A stretch of DNA of 64,000 nt from Aquibium oceanicum. GTDB lineage: Bacteria; Pseudomonadota; Alphaproteobacteria; Rhizobiales; Rhizobiaceae. The stretch's first letter is position 1. Each line of letters starts with the position of its first letter. Positions 1 through 9,023 of this stretch are shown here, one piece after another. The notes under the pieces were generated by a model. It searched no databases. It saw nothing but the letters and a program-made list of their open reading frames with translations, and was not told where the DNA came from. Position numbers and translations under genes: made by a program. The stretch spans positions 1,634,501 through 1,698,500 of the forward strand of contig NZ_CP018171.1 in NCBI RefSeq assembly GCF_001889605.1, written 5' to 3'.

Positions 1-111
1 CCAGTAGCGTAGCGTGCTGACCGGAATTCCCGTCAGACGGCTCAGGTCCGATATCCTCAGGACGGCTTTGGCACCGGTGCCGCTGCCGGATTCTTCAACA
101 TCGTTGCTCAT
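1..111 (-). CDS. MerR-like transcriptional regulator, N-terminal 37 residues only
   Basis: The gene runs off the left edge, so only the first 37 residues are seen. They start at an ATG (109-111) with a weak AGGG ribosome site upstream. After about 17 polar residues the protein enters a helix-turn-helix of MerR type: an isoleucine-serine-aspartate-leucine opening, then SRLTGIPVSTLRYW, which matches the usual LxxLTGVxxxTLRYYE signature. It is divergent from the hyuA gene at 281, with 169 nt between the starts, so it probably controls the catabolic cluster to its right. The effector domain lies outside the window and the inducer cannot be guessed. An IclR or other winged-helix identity is less likely because of the TLRYW ending. 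Confidence 0.6.
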   Translation of the reverse strand, partial: MSNDVEESGSGTGAKAVLRISDLSRLTGIPVSTLRYW

Positions 112-280
112 TTTTTGCCCTGCTTGGCGAAGATTCTATCTGCCACAGCCACTAAGCGATGTCAGTTCAGAAAGAATCAACAAATTAACTTGACATATTT
201 TCTGAGCCGTTCACTTTTGGTCGTCAGGCGCAGGGGAACTCAGCGCACGTGATACGCTAAAAGTAGGAAGGACTGCTCGG

Positions 281-2308
281 ATGTGGCGAGTTGGGATTGA
301 CGTTGGGGGAACTTTCACCGACCTCTTCGCTTGGAACGAACAGGATAACAACTACAAGACAGCTAAAGTTTTGACCACGAAGGACGACCGCTCGCGTGGC
401 GTTCTGCAGTCGATCGAAGCGGCTGGAATCGGCTTCGGCGACATCTCGCTTCTGATGCACGGCACGACGACGGCGACGAACGCCCTGATCGAACGGGACT
501 TCCCGGACGCCGCCTTCATCACCACCGAAGGCTTTCGCGACACGATCGAAATCGGACGCCAGCACCGCAAGGCGCTCTACGATCCCTATCAGACCAAGCC
601 GAAGCCGCTGATCCGCCGTCGCCACCGCTTCGCGCTGGACGAGCGCATGGCCGTGGACGGCAAGGTTCGCCGCCCGCTCGACGTCGAGGCTGCCAACAAG
701 ATCGCCGCCACCATCGCCGAGCGCGGGATAAAGGCGGTCGGGATCGGCTTCATCAACGCCTATGTGAACTCAGAGCACGAACAGCAGATGCGCGACATCC
801 TGCTCGAGCATGTGCCGGACGCTCATGTCGTCATCTCGGCGGAGACGCGGCCGATCTTTCGCGAGCATCCGCGCTTCGTGACCACCGCGATCCGCGCCTG
901 CCTGATGCCGGTAATGACCATCTATTTCGACCGGCTGAGCACCTCGCTCTCGGAAAAGGGTTTCACCGGCACATTGTTGATCCTGAAGAGCAATGGCGGC
1001 GTCATGGGCGCCGAGAACGCCAAGGACCGCCCCGAGGAACTGATCGAGTCCGGGCCGGCGGGCGGCGTCGCCTACGCGTCCTACCTGGCGCGCACCACGG
1101 GCTTCGGGAACATCATCCACACCGATGTCGGCGGCACCAGCTTCGACGCGTCGATCGTCGAGAATGGCGGCGGTCTCATCACCCGCAACTACGAACTCGA
1201 GTGGGAGGTGCCGGTCAGCGTGCCGATGCTCGATATTCACTCGGTGGGCGCGGGCGGCGGATCGATCGGGTGGGTCGACGACGGCGGTTCGCTGCGCGTC
1301 GGGCCGCGAAGCGCCGGTTCCGAACCGGGGCCCGCCTGCTACGGACGCGGCGGCCTCGAACCGACCATCACCGATGCAAACCTAGTGCTGGGCCGCCTCG
1401 ATCCCACTCTCTCGAACAAGTTCTCGCTGGACGTCGAGGCTGCCGAGGCTGCGATCGACAAACTGGCCGAAAAGATCGGGCTGACGCGGCTGCAGGCCGC
1501 GGAGGGCATGATCAAGATCTCGTGCGAGACCATGGCCCAGGCGGTGAAGGGCGTGGTCGTGGAACGTGCCCGCGATCCTCGCGACTTCGTGCTGGCCAGC
1601 TTCGGCGGCGCAGGCCCCATGCATGCGTGTTTCGTCGCCCAGGCGATGAACATTCCAAAGGTGATCATTCCCGGACAGGCGGGTGTGGCTTCGGCCTTCG
1701 GCGCCACCGCCATGAACGTGCGGCACGACGTGGAAGCATTCCATTACGCAGATCTGGGCACGGTCAGCGTCGATGCCCTCAACGAAATCTACGAACAGCT
1801 CGAAGTGGAGGCCCGCGAGCGGTTGGCACGCGACTCCGTGCCCGCAGACAAGATCGAGATCGGTCGAACCGCGCAGATGCGATACGTGGGCCAGACCTAC
1901 GAGGTGGATGTCTCGATCCGCTCGGGGAAGATCGGGCAGGACCATCTGTCCGAGATCGCCGAGGCATTTCATGCCGCGCACCGCCAGGAGTATGGCGTCA
2001 GTTCGGACGACTTCCCCATTGCCTTCGTGGCGCTAGGTGTCGTCGCCACGGGCGCGCTGACCGAGGCGCCGATCTTCAACTTCGCTTCCAGTGCCAAGGC
2101 CGAGGGCAGCGAAGCTCGCAGCCGCAAGGTCTATTTCGAAGGCGAGTGGGTGGACGCCATCCTGAAGAACGCGGCCGAAATCCTGACGGGCGAGACGATC
2201 CGGGGGCCGGCCCTCATCGAATACCACGATTCCATCGCGGTTTTGCCGCCCAGGTGCGACGGCGAAGTCGACCCGCACGGCAACCTGCTTGTCAGCATCT
2301 CGAACTGA
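281..2308 (+). CDS. hyuA: Hydantoinase/oxoprolinase family protein, subunit A (HyuA-like)
   Basis: This 675-aa protein is the nucleotide-binding subunit of an ATP-dependent amide-ring hydrolase of the HyuA / N-methylhydantoinase A / 5-oxoprolinase type. The first phosphate-binding motif DVGGTFTD lies at residues 7-14, the second DVGGTSFDAS at about 280, and the family block RVGPRSAGSEPGPACYGRGG at about 345, followed by EPTITDAN. Length is normal for a stand-alone A subunit. The ATG is preceded by AAGGA at about 268. HyuB follows 11 nt after the stop, as expected for an A/B complex in the cytoplasm. The substrate could be a hydantoin, N-methylhydantoin or another cyclic imide or lactam; the family motifs do not separate these. 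The dehydrogenase downstream leans toward an N-methylated product, which is inference. Confidence 0.88.
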   Translation: MWRVGIDVGGTFTDLFAWNEQDNNYKTAKVLTTKDDRSRGVLQSIEAAGIGFGDISLLMHGTTTATNALIERDFPDAAFITTEGFRDTIEIGRQHRKALYDPYQTKPKPLIRRRHRFALDERMAVDGKVRRPLDVEAANKIAATIAERGIKAVGIGFINAYVNSEHEQQMRDILLEHVPDAHVVISAETRPIFREHPRFVTTAIRACLMPVMTIYFDRLSTSLSEKGFTGTLLILKSNGGVMGAENAKDRPEELIESGPAGGVAYASYLARTTGFGNIIHTDVGGTSFDASIVENGGGLITRNYELEWEVPVSVPMLDIHSVGAGGGSIGWVDDGGSLRVGPRSAGSEPGPACYGRGGLEPTITDANLVLGRLDPTLSNKFSLDVEAAEAAIDKLAEKIGLTRLQAAEGMIKISCETMAQAVKGVVVERARDPRDFVLASFGGAGPMHACFVAQAMNIPKVIIPGQAGVASAFGATAMNVRHDVEAFHYADLGTVSVDALNEIYEQLEVEARERLARDSVPADKIEIGRTAQMRYVGQTYEVDVSIRSGKIGQDHLSEIAEAFHAAHRQEYGVSSDDFPIAFVALGVVATGALTEAPIFNFASSAKAEGSEARSRKVYFEGEWVDAILKNAAEILTGETIRGPALIEYHDSIAVLPPRCDGEVDPHGNLLVSISN

Positions 2309-2319
2309 GGAGAACCGGA

Positions 2320-4119
2320 ATGGCCGCTTCCAACCCGACCCAGAATGCCGCGACGGGAATTTCCGACCGGATCGATCCCGTCACCTTCGAAGTGTTGCGC
2401 AACAGCTTCGAATACGCCTGTACCCGCATGGCGACGATCATGCAGAGAACCTCGTTCTCGCCGATCCTGGCCGACATCCTGGATTTCTCCAACGCGATCT
2501 ATGACGCGGAGGCCAACCTGCTTGCCCAGGCAGCAAACTGCCCGGTGCACCTTGCGGCGATGAAGTTCAGCGCGGACGCGGCGCTGAAGCGCTTTCCCAA
2601 GGAGACGCTGAAGCCCGGCGACATCGTTGCGCTGAACGACCCGTACCAGGGCGGCACCCACATCAACGACATCACCTTTGTCATGCCGATCTTTCACGAG
2701 ACCACGCTCATCGGGTTCGCGGTCAGCCGCGGTCACTGGATGGATCTGGGCGGCGGCGCCGCCGGCGGCATGTCGTTCTCGACCCACATCGCGGCCGAGG
2801 GGCTGCGCCTGCCCCCGATCAAGCTCTACGAGAACTACGAGATCAACGAGGACTTCCTCGCGATCATCATGAACAACACGAGGACGCCCTTCTACATCAA
2901 GGGCGACCTGCAGGCCCATCTCGGCGCGCTCAAGGCTGCGGAGGCGGAGGTCACCCGCGCCGCCGACCGCTACGGCCGCGATCTGGTGCAGCTGGCGATG
3001 AAGGAACTGATCGCCTACACCGAGCGGATCGTTCGCAAGAGCATCGAGATCATCCCCGACGGCGTCTACGAGGCCGAGGACTTCGCCGATACGGACGGCT
3101 TCTCGCCCGATCCGATCAAGGTGAAGGTCAAGCTCACCATCGAGGGATCCAACATCACGGTGGACTTCACCGGGTCGGACCCGATCGTGAAAGGCTCCAT
3201 CAATTCGCCCTATGCCAACACGGCGTCGGCCGCGCTCTATTCGCTGCAATTCTTCCTGGCGCCCCATGCGCCGTCAAACGCGGGCATGTTTGCGCCGATC
3301 AAGCTCATCATCCCGGAGGGCACGTGGCTCAATCCGGTCTGGCCGGCGCCGACCATCGGCTGCACCACGCTGACGTCGTCCAAGATCACCAGCGCGATCT
3401 GGCAGGCGCTGGCGCAGGCGATCCCCGAACGCGTGACGGGCTCGACCTGTTCGGAGTGCAACTGGTTCGTCTCGACCGCGGTCGATCGCGCCAAGGGCAT
3501 CGCGGGCGTGTTCTCCGATCTTCCCGCCGGCGGCTGGGGTGGCACGCCCTTCAACGACGGCATGAACGTGACGATGGATCCGCTCGGCAACTGCATGAAC
3601 ATGGCGGCCGAAACCGCCGAGCTGTTCTTCCCAATCGAGTACGAGAGCTTCGACCTGCGCCAGGATTCGGCCGGTCCGGGGAAGTATCGCGGCGGTCTGG
3701 GAGCGGTCTTCAAGGTTCGCTACCGCTGCGAAGGCGAACTGAACATGGAAACCTCGCGGACACGGCAAGGCAGCCCCGGTGTGAACGGCGGCGGGTTCAG
3801 CGCGGTCCAGCGATCGAGCCACCTCTATCCGGACGGCAGTCACCAGGTCATCGGCGGGCTCAGCCCCAACGGCGACTGGACCAGTCCCCTGCTGTCGGGA
3901 CATGCGTTCAACTATGACGAGCAGTTCCTGTTCGAAAGCACGGGAGGCGGCGGCTGGGGCAAGCCGTCCGAGCGGCCCGTCGACAAGGTGCTGGACGACG
4001 TGTTGGACGAGTACATTTCGATCGACGCCGCGCGCCGCGACTACGGCGTGGTGATCGACCCGGCCACCATGAAGGTGAACGAGGCCGAGACCGCCAGGCT
4101 GCGCAAGCTTCAACCATAA
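2320..4119 (+). CDS. hyuB: Hydantoinase/oxoprolinase family protein, subunit B (HyuB-like)
   Basis: 599 aa, the partner of the HyuA-like protein just upstream. The open frame continues far 5' inside hyuA, but the true start is the ATG at 2320, preceded by GAGGAGA. From there the product begins MAASNPTQ and enters the family N-terminus DRIDPVTFEVLRN at about residue 18. Typical B-subunit blocks follow: a GDIVALNDPYQGGTH stretch near residue 105, a GHWMDLGG stretch near 137, and the glycine-rich C-terminal region with DSAGPGKYRGGLG and STGGGGWGKP. In characterised systems subunit B forms the ring-opening hydrolase together with A. A hairpin region and a T-run follow the stop, before the binding-protein gene. 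Confidence 0.88.
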   Translation: MAASNPTQNAATGISDRIDPVTFEVLRNSFEYACTRMATIMQRTSFSPILADILDFSNAIYDAEANLLAQAANCPVHLAAMKFSADAALKRFPKETLKPGDIVALNDPYQGGTHINDITFVMPIFHETTLIGFAVSRGHWMDLGGGAAGGMSFSTHIAAEGLRLPPIKLYENYEINEDFLAIIMNNTRTPFYIKGDLQAHLGALKAAEAEVTRAADRYGRDLVQLAMKELIAYTERIVRKSIEIIPDGVYEAEDFADTDGFSPDPIKVKVKLTIEGSNITVDFTGSDPIVKGSINSPYANTASAALYSLQFFLAPHAPSNAGMFAPIKLIIPEGTWLNPVWPAPTIGCTTLTSSKITSAIWQALAQAIPERVTGSTCSECNWFVSTAVDRAKGIAGVFSDLPAGGWGGTPFNDGMNVTMDPLGNCMNMAAETAELFFPIEYESFDLRQDSAGPGKYRGGLGAVFKVRYRCEGELNMETSRTRQGSPGVNGGGFSAVQRSSHLYPDGSHQVIGGLSPNGDWTSPLLSGHAFNYDEQFLFESTGGGGWGKPSERPVDKVLDDVLDEYISIDAARRDYGVVIDPATMKVNEAETARLRKLQP

Positions 4120-4120
4120 C

Positions 4121-4202
4121 GCGGTGCAGCCCCGGCACTGGCTGCCCGGGCTGCATCCGCCGACCGCGGGCTCAACCGCGGCGCCATTTCCGCTTTTTTT
4201 TT
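4121..4202 (+). terminator. Hairpin region with T-run between hyuB and binding-protein gene
   Basis: Directly after the hyuB stop lies an imperfect stem (GCGGTGCAGCCC pairing with GGGCTGCATCCGC). A short perfect stem CCGCGG / CCGCGG follows at 4164-4169 and 4176-4181, then an uninterrupted run of nine T at 4194-4202. The T-run is about 12 nt from the second stem, so this is not an ideal intrinsic terminator. It could act as an attenuator or processing site that uncouples hyuAB from the transporter genes. Confidence 0.4.
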
Positions 4203-4248
4203 CGAAGAAACCAGGCACCGCTTCGGCGGCAACAGGGAGTATTGCAAA

Positions 4249-5586
4249 ATGACAAGCTACAAGTCCGAGCGGCTTGCCGCTCCGGCGATCGGGCGTCGCG
4301 CCTTCTTGACCTCCTCCGCCGCCACCGCCGGTCTCGGCGCGGCGACGCTCGCCGGCATCAACGCCGGCCATGCCCAGCAGTCGGGAACCATCAAGATCGG
4401 ACAGATGGTCTCTTTGACCGGTCCGCTCGCCGTCGACGGCGTCGAGCACAAGAATGGCCTCGACATGGCGATCGAGGAGATCAACGAGGCTGGCGGTATC
4501 CTCGGCATGACGGTGGAGAGCGTGGTGCTCGACAGCGCCAACCAGACTGCGGAGGAGGTCTCGTCCGCGGCCAACCTGCTCATCGACCGCGAAGGCGTCA
4601 GCGCCATCGTCAACGGCTACAATGTCGGTGCCAACCAGGCTGAATACGACGCCATCGCCGACGCGGGCATCATCTACATCCACTACAACACCTCCGTCGG
4701 CCACCACGAAGTCTTCGAGAGCGATCCGGAGCGCTACTTCGGCATCTTCATGGCCGATCCCGCCGAGGTCTATTATGGATACGGCCTGCCGGTCATGCTC
4801 GACCGCATCCGCTCGCAAGGCGTGTGGAAGCCCGAGAACAACAAGATCGCGCTGATCACCGGCTCGCTGCCCTATTCCATCGTCATCTCCAACGCGATCC
4901 GGGACAACGCGGCGAAATACGGGTTCGAAGTCTCGTTCGAAGAGGTGGTTCCCGTGCCGACCACCGAGTGGGGCGCGGTTCTGAAAAAGGTGCGCGACGA
5001 CGCGCCGGCGGTCATCGCCAACACCCACTTCTATCCGGGCGATCTGGCACAATGCCAGGTGCAGTTCGCGCAGAACCCAACCAACAGCCTCGTGTACTAC
5101 CAGTACGGCCCGCTGCTGAAAGCGTTCTCCGAACTGGCGGGCGAAGCTGCGCGCGGTGTCCTGACCTCGTCGGTGATCGGCATCTTGCCGGACGAAATGG
5201 GCAACGCCTTCCGTGAAAAGTACTACGCCAAGTTCGGCGATACGGCGGAAGCCGATCCGGGCGCCTCGACCTACTCGGAGATGTACCACTATGCCATCGC
5301 CGCGGCTCTCGCCGGTGGCGTCGGCGAGCCGGGCAACCACGAGCAAAACCGGAAGGTCGCCGACAATCTGCGTCGCTTCGTTTACCGAGCGCCCTTCGGA
5401 ACCCTGCGCTACGACCCGCGCTTCAACGCGGCGATTCCCTATCCGACGCTCTCTGAGGATCCGTCGCTGGCGATGCCGCATCTGCTCTACCAGATCACGG
5501 ATCCCGCGGCCGCCAATCCCAAGAAGCTGATCTACCCCGCGCCTTACAACGAAGCGGAGTTTACGCTTCCGCCCTGGTTCAAGTGA
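4249..5586 (+). CDS. LIV/amide-type ABC transporter periplasmic binding protein with Tat signal
   Basis: 445 aa. The N-terminus carries a twin-arginine signal: IGRRAFLTSSAATAG at about residues 16-30, a hydrophobic stretch, then an AxA-type cleavage site near GHAQQ. The mature part opens TIKIGQMVSLTGPLAVDG and continues through NGLDMAIEEINEAGGI, the type 1 periplasmic-binding fold shared by LivJ, UrtA, AmiC and FmdD proteins. The region around IVNGYNVGANQAEYD and HYNTSVGHHE resembles amide/urea binders more than classical LivJ. It should capture the substrate of this cluster for the permeases that follow. AGGGAG lies 9 nt before the ATG. Tat export suggests folding before secretion. Confidence 0.82.
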   Translation: MTSYKSERLAAPAIGRRAFLTSSAATAGLGAATLAGINAGHAQQSGTIKIGQMVSLTGPLAVDGVEHKNGLDMAIEEINEAGGILGMTVESVVLDSANQTAEEVSSAANLLIDREGVSAIVNGYNVGANQAEYDAIADAGIIYIHYNTSVGHHEVFESDPERYFGIFMADPAEVYYGYGLPVMLDRIRSQGVWKPENNKIALITGSLPYSIVISNAIRDNAAKYGFEVSFEEVVPVPTTEWGAVLKKVRDDAPAVIANTHFYPGDLAQCQVQFAQNPTNSLVYYQYGPLLKAFSELAGEAARGVLTSSVIGILPDEMGNAFREKYYAKFGDTAEADPGASTYSEMYHYAIAAALAGGVGEPGNHEQNRKVADNLRRFVYRAPFGTLRYDPRFNAAIPYPTLSEDPSLAMPHLLYQITDPAAANPKKLIYPAPYNEAEFTLPPWFK

Positions 5587-5625
5587 GCCCTTCCGCCCGC
5601 AGCAACCTGGAAAACCCGAGCCACA

Positions 5626-6492
5626 ATGGACATCCTGGCGACCACCCTTGGACTGGGCGCGTTCTACGCCGCGAGTGCCGTATCCCTCGCATTGATCTGG
5701 GGGACATTCGGCATGCTCAATCTGGCGCATGGCGCGTTCATCACTGTCGGAGCGTATGCATCGCTTCTGCTGGTGAACGAACTGGGAATGCCGCCCTGGA
5801 TGGGGATTTTTGCCGGAGCGGCGGGCGGAGCGGCCATCGGCGCCGTGATCAACACCTTGCTGGTGGCGCGCGTCTTCGCGCGCCCCGGCTTCGAGATCAA
5901 CATCATCATCCTGACGATGGCGGCGGCGACCATCGTCGTCGACGGCATCAACAACATCATCGGGCCGTCCACCGAACGCCAGCCATTCTCGTTCGAGGGA
6001 CGGATCGCGCTCGGTGAGACCTCTATTGCCTGGCAGACCGTCATGGTCATCGGCATCAGCCTCGCGATGACCCTCATCCTGACGCTCATGCTGCGCTACA
6101 CCGCGCTCGGACGCTCGATCAACGCCGTTGCGCAGGAGCCGACGGCCGCCCGCCTGAACGGCATCAACGTCAACCGTGTCGTGATGAAGGTGATGCTGAT
6201 CTCGGGCGCCGTCGCCGGCGTTTCGGGCGTGCTTATCACCCAAAGCACGGCCGTCTATCCCACTGTCGGTCAGGAGCCTCTGCTGAAAGCGCTGATCATC
6301 TGCGTCATCGGCGGCCTCGGCAGCATCTCCGGCGCCGTCATCGGAGCTTTCCTTCTCGCGTTCGTCGAGACCGTCGCGCAGTTCGAACTGGGCACCAAAT
6401 GGGGCACCCCGGTGCTGCTGATGGCGGCGGTGGGGATGCTCGTCCTGCGGCCCAACGGGCTGTTCGGTTCCCGCGACATCACGAGGAACTGA
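5626..6492 (+). CDS. Branched-chain amino acid-type ABC transporter permease (LivH family)
   Basis: 288 aa, strongly hydrophobic, about eight membrane segments. The N-terminus, with GTFGMLNLAHGAFITVGAYAS at about residues 24-44, is the LivH/UrtB signature. The coupling-helix region around RLNGINVNRVVMKVML and the C-terminal VIGGLGSISGAVIGAFLLAFVE are also family-typical. It starts 39 nt after the binding-protein gene and stops one base before the next permease start, so the genes are translated from one message. It forms half of the channel with the LivM-type partner. Confidence 0.87.
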   Translation: MDILATTLGLGAFYAASAVSLALIWGTFGMLNLAHGAFITVGAYASLLLVNELGMPPWMGIFAGAAGGAAIGAVINTLLVARVFARPGFEINIIILTMAAATIVVDGINNIIGPSTERQPFSFEGRIALGETSIAWQTVMVIGISLAMTLILTLMLRYTALGRSINAVAQEPTAARLNGINVNRVVMKVMLISGAVAGVSGVLITQSTAVYPTVGQEPLLKALIICVIGGLGSISGAVIGAFLLAFVETVAQFELGTKWGTPVLLMAAVGMLVLRPNGLFGSRDITRN

Positions 6493-6493
6493 G

Positions 6494-7507
6494 ATGATCA
6501 GCATTTCACCGCAGAAACAGGACTACCTCATCCTCGCCGCGATGACCCTGGCACTGGCGTTGCTGCCGTTGACGGGGCGTTCGAACTACTTCCTCGGCCA
6601 GGGCACGCTGTACCTGATCTGGGCAGCGGTGGTCACCCAGTGGAACATCGTGCTCGGCGTGGCCGGCATCATGTCGATCGGCAATCTCGCCCTGTTCGCG
6701 GCCGGCGGATACGCGGTGGCCTTGCTGGGGCTCTATTTCGACATCTCGCCTTGGGCCAGCCTGCCGGTGGGAGCGCTCGCCGGGCTCGGCATGGCGCTGT
6801 TGATGGGCCTTTCGACACTGCGGCTGCGCGGCGCCTATACCGTGGTCGTAACGCTGTCGATCTCGATGGTGATGTACCAGTTGATCGTCACCGACGTGGG
6901 CTGTTTCCGCCGGACCGCGAGCGCCTGCTATTCGCTGACGGGAGGGTCGCGCGGGCTCACCCGCTTCGGCGATTTCGGATTCAACGCGATGCTTGGCTAC
7001 GGCGGCGCGGCCTGGGGAAACTTTCTTCTGGCGCTGGCTGTTCTGGTGCTATGCATGGCCGCGGCGATCACCGTGATCCACAGCCCCTACGGACGCGCCT
7101 TCCAGGCATTGCGCGACAATGAGCAGGCGGCGAGGGCACGCGGTATCCGCATCGAGAAGTTCCAGCTGATCGTCTTCGCCGCCGCCGGATTCTTCACCGG
7201 GCTGGCCGGCGCCGTCTACGCGGGCACCCAGCGCACGTTCGGGCCGCAGATCCTGGGCTTTCCCACGCTTCTGTTCCTCCTGTCGATCATGATCGTGGGC
7301 GGTCGGGGCCGCATCTGGGGGCCAGTGCTCGGTACGATTTGCCTCGCCTTCGTGCAGGAAAACACCACCGGCCTCGCCGAGTGGCAGAGCTCGACCTACG
7401 CGCTGCTTCTGATCGTGATCCTGATCATGGCGCCCGAAGGCCTCGCGGGAGGCCTGTCTCGCCTGGTTCCCTGGCTGAAGGGACGCGTTGGAGGACGCAC
7501 AGCATGA
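6494..7507 (+). CDS. Branched-chain amino acid-type ABC transporter permease (LivM family)
   Basis: 337 aa inner-membrane protein with eight or more hydrophobic segments. It has the LivM-type IMSIGNLALFAAGGYAVALLG segment near residue 55. The cytoplasmic loop with GRAFQALRDNEQAARARGIRI, near residue 197, contacts the ATPase in this family. The IVGGRGRIWGPVLGT segment lies near residue 259. Its stop overlaps the start of the ATPase gene (ATGA at 7504-7507), a sign of translational coupling. It pairs with the LivH-type permease immediately upstream. Confidence 0.87.
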   Translation: MISISPQKQDYLILAAMTLALALLPLTGRSNYFLGQGTLYLIWAAVVTQWNIVLGVAGIMSIGNLALFAAGGYAVALLGLYFDISPWASLPVGALAGLGMALLMGLSTLRLRGAYTVVVTLSISMVMYQLIVTDVGCFRRTASACYSLTGGSRGLTRFGDFGFNAMLGYGGAAWGNFLLALAVLVLCMAAAITVIHSPYGRAFQALRDNEQAARARGIRIEKFQLIVFAAAGFFTGLAGAVYAGTQRTFGPQILGFPTLLFLLSIMIVGGRGRIWGPVLGTICLAFVQENTTGLAEWQSSTYALLLIVILIMAPEGLAGGLSRLVPWLKGRVGGRTA

Positions 7508-8319
7508 GCGGGCCAGACGCCGAGAGGGGGATCGCGCTCGAGGTCAGCAACCTGACCAAGCGCTATGGCGCGATGGCGGCGGTCGACGATCTGTCGTTCC
7601 ATGTCGACACCCACGAAATCCTCGGCATCAGCGGGCCGAACGGTGCCGGCAAGACGACCCTTTTCGATCTGGTCTCGGGGCTGACGAGGCCCAGCGAGGG
7701 AAAGGTGGTGTTGTTCGGCGAGCCGATCACCAATCACCGATCCGAACAGATCTGCCATCTCGGTCTCGCGCGCACCTTCCAGTTGAACGCGGTGTTCGAT
7801 TCGATGACGGTCGAGGAAAACCTCATGACCGCCAACTATTTCGGCCATCGCAACCGCAGCTTTCCGGCCCTGCGCTTCGACAGCCACAGCCGCGAGGCCT
7901 GCGACGAGGCGCTCGAGATCGTCGGCCTGGCCAGCGAGCGGAAACGGCCCGCCGCGACCTTGACCGGTTTGCAGCGGAAGCTCCTGATGCTTGCCAGCGC
8001 GATTGCGACAGAGCCGCGCCTTCTGATGCTGGACGAGCCGGTCGGCGGCCTGAACAAGGACGAGATCCATCAGTGCGCCGAAGTCATCCGGCACATCCGC
8101 GCCGAGCGCAACCTGACCATCGTCCTGATCGAACACGTGATGAGCTTCGTTACCGCGCTCGCAGACCGCGTGATGGTGCTGCATCATGGCGCGAAACTCT
8201 ACGAGGGCAGCATCGCCGGCATGGCTGAAAGCGCCGACGTGGTCTCGGCCTATCTCGGCAGCTCGGGACTCAAGGATTTGCAGAAGGCGGCGGGGGCGAG
8301 CGATGTCCACGCAACTTGA
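7504..8319 (+). CDS. LIV-type ABC transporter ATP-binding protein (LivG family)
   Basis: 271 aa. The ATG at 7504 overlaps the permease stop; longer 5' frames lie inside that gene. Walker A is GPNGAGKTT near residue 45 and Walker B is RLLMLDEPVGGL near residue 174. The Q-loop region is ARTFQLN. The ABC signature is unusual: where LivG proteins read roughly LPYGxQRxLEIARAL, this one reads LTGLQRKLLMLASAIA, so neither the LSGGQ nor the LivG-type serine/tyrosine-glycine form is intact. It may hydrolyse ATP asymmetrically with its LivF-type partner, whose signature is canonical. Confidence 0.85.
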   Translation: MSGPDAERGIALEVSNLTKRYGAMAAVDDLSFHVDTHEILGISGPNGAGKTTLFDLVSGLTRPSEGKVVLFGEPITNHRSEQICHLGLARTFQLNAVFDSMTVEENLMTANYFGHRNRSFPALRFDSHSREACDEALEIVGLASERKRPAATLTGLQRKLLMLASAIATEPRLLMLDEPVGGLNKDEIHQCAEVIRHIRAERNLTIVLIEHVMSFVTALADRVMVLHHGAKLYEGSIAGMAESADVVSAYLGSSGLKDLQKAAGASDVHAT

Positions 8320-9019
8320 AATCGAGGATATCTCGGCCAATTACGGCCGCGAGCCGGTACTGACCGGAGTGTCGCTGAGCGTCGACGCGGCGCAGGTCAC
8401 GGGCATCGTGGGGCCGAACGGGAACGGCAAGACGACGTGCCTGCGCGCGATCTCGGGGCTCATGCCGCGCATGTCGGGCGTGGTCAGGCTGAACGGCGAG
8501 CGCATCGACCGGCTGGCACCCGAACAGATCGCCCGCCGCGGCATCATCCACGTGCCGCAGGGCGATCTCGTCTACAAGAAGATGACCGTTCGTGACAATC
8601 TGCTGGTCGGCGGCACCATGAACCCGAACCGCGCCGTCACGGCGGATCGGCTCGAACACGTGCTGACCCTTTTTCCGCGCCTGCGCGAACGGCTGACCCA
8701 GACGGCGAGCTCGCTGTCGGGAGGCGAGCGGCGGATGCTCGGCATCGGCCGCGGCCTTATGGCGGCGAAGATGCAGCTCCTGATGCTGGACGAACCCTCC
8801 CTCGGACTCGCGCCGCTGGTCATCGACCAGATCTACGAGGCGATCAACAACCTGTCCCAGGAGGGCCTGGCGATCCTGATCGTTGAGGAAAGCGTGGAAC
8901 GTATCGCCGCGACCGCCCGGCACCTTTCGCTGCTCAGCCATGGCGAGTTCGTGTGGTCCGGACCGCCCGCCGAGCTCCTCGCGAGCGACGCGCTTGCCGA
9001 AACCTATCTCGGGGTCTGA
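8303..9019 (+). CDS. LIV-type ABC transporter ATP-binding protein (LivF family)
   Basis: 238 aa. The start at 8303 overlaps the LivG-type gene by 17 nt. Walker A is GPNGNGKTT near residue 37, the Q-loop region contains IIHVPQGDLVY, the signature is the canonical LSGGERRML near residue 138, and Walker B is LLMLDEPSLGLAP. Length and motifs fit LivF. It completes a five-component importer with the binding protein, two permeases and LivG-type ATPase at 4249-8319. Confidence 0.87.
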   Translation: MSTQLEIEDISANYGREPVLTGVSLSVDAAQVTGIVGPNGNGKTTCLRAISGLMPRMSGVVRLNGERIDRLAPEQIARRGIIHVPQGDLVYKKMTVRDNLLVGGTMNPNRAVTADRLEHVLTLFPRLRERLTQTASSLSGGERRMLGIGRGLMAAKMQLLMLDEPSLGLAPLVIDQIYEAINNLSQEGLAILIVEESVERIAATARHLSLLSHGEFVWSGPPAELLASDALAETYLGV

Positions 9020-9023
9020 TCGG

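Noticed and set aside
112..280. A sigma-70 promoter for the first cluster around TTGACA at 190-195
   Set aside because: The -35 hexamer is perfect but no acceptable -10 lies at 17-20 nt spacing, so I do not annotate it.
1201..2319. 5' extension of the hyuB frame into hyuA
   Set aside because: The extension is out of frame with the well-conserved hyuA and has the composition of shadow coding; the family N-terminus begins after ATG 2320.
3274..6504. A 1076-residue open frame on the minus strand
   Set aside because: It runs opposite to hyuB, the binding protein and LivH, all of which have clear family motifs. Its own translation is Arg/Gly/Asp-rich with no domain.
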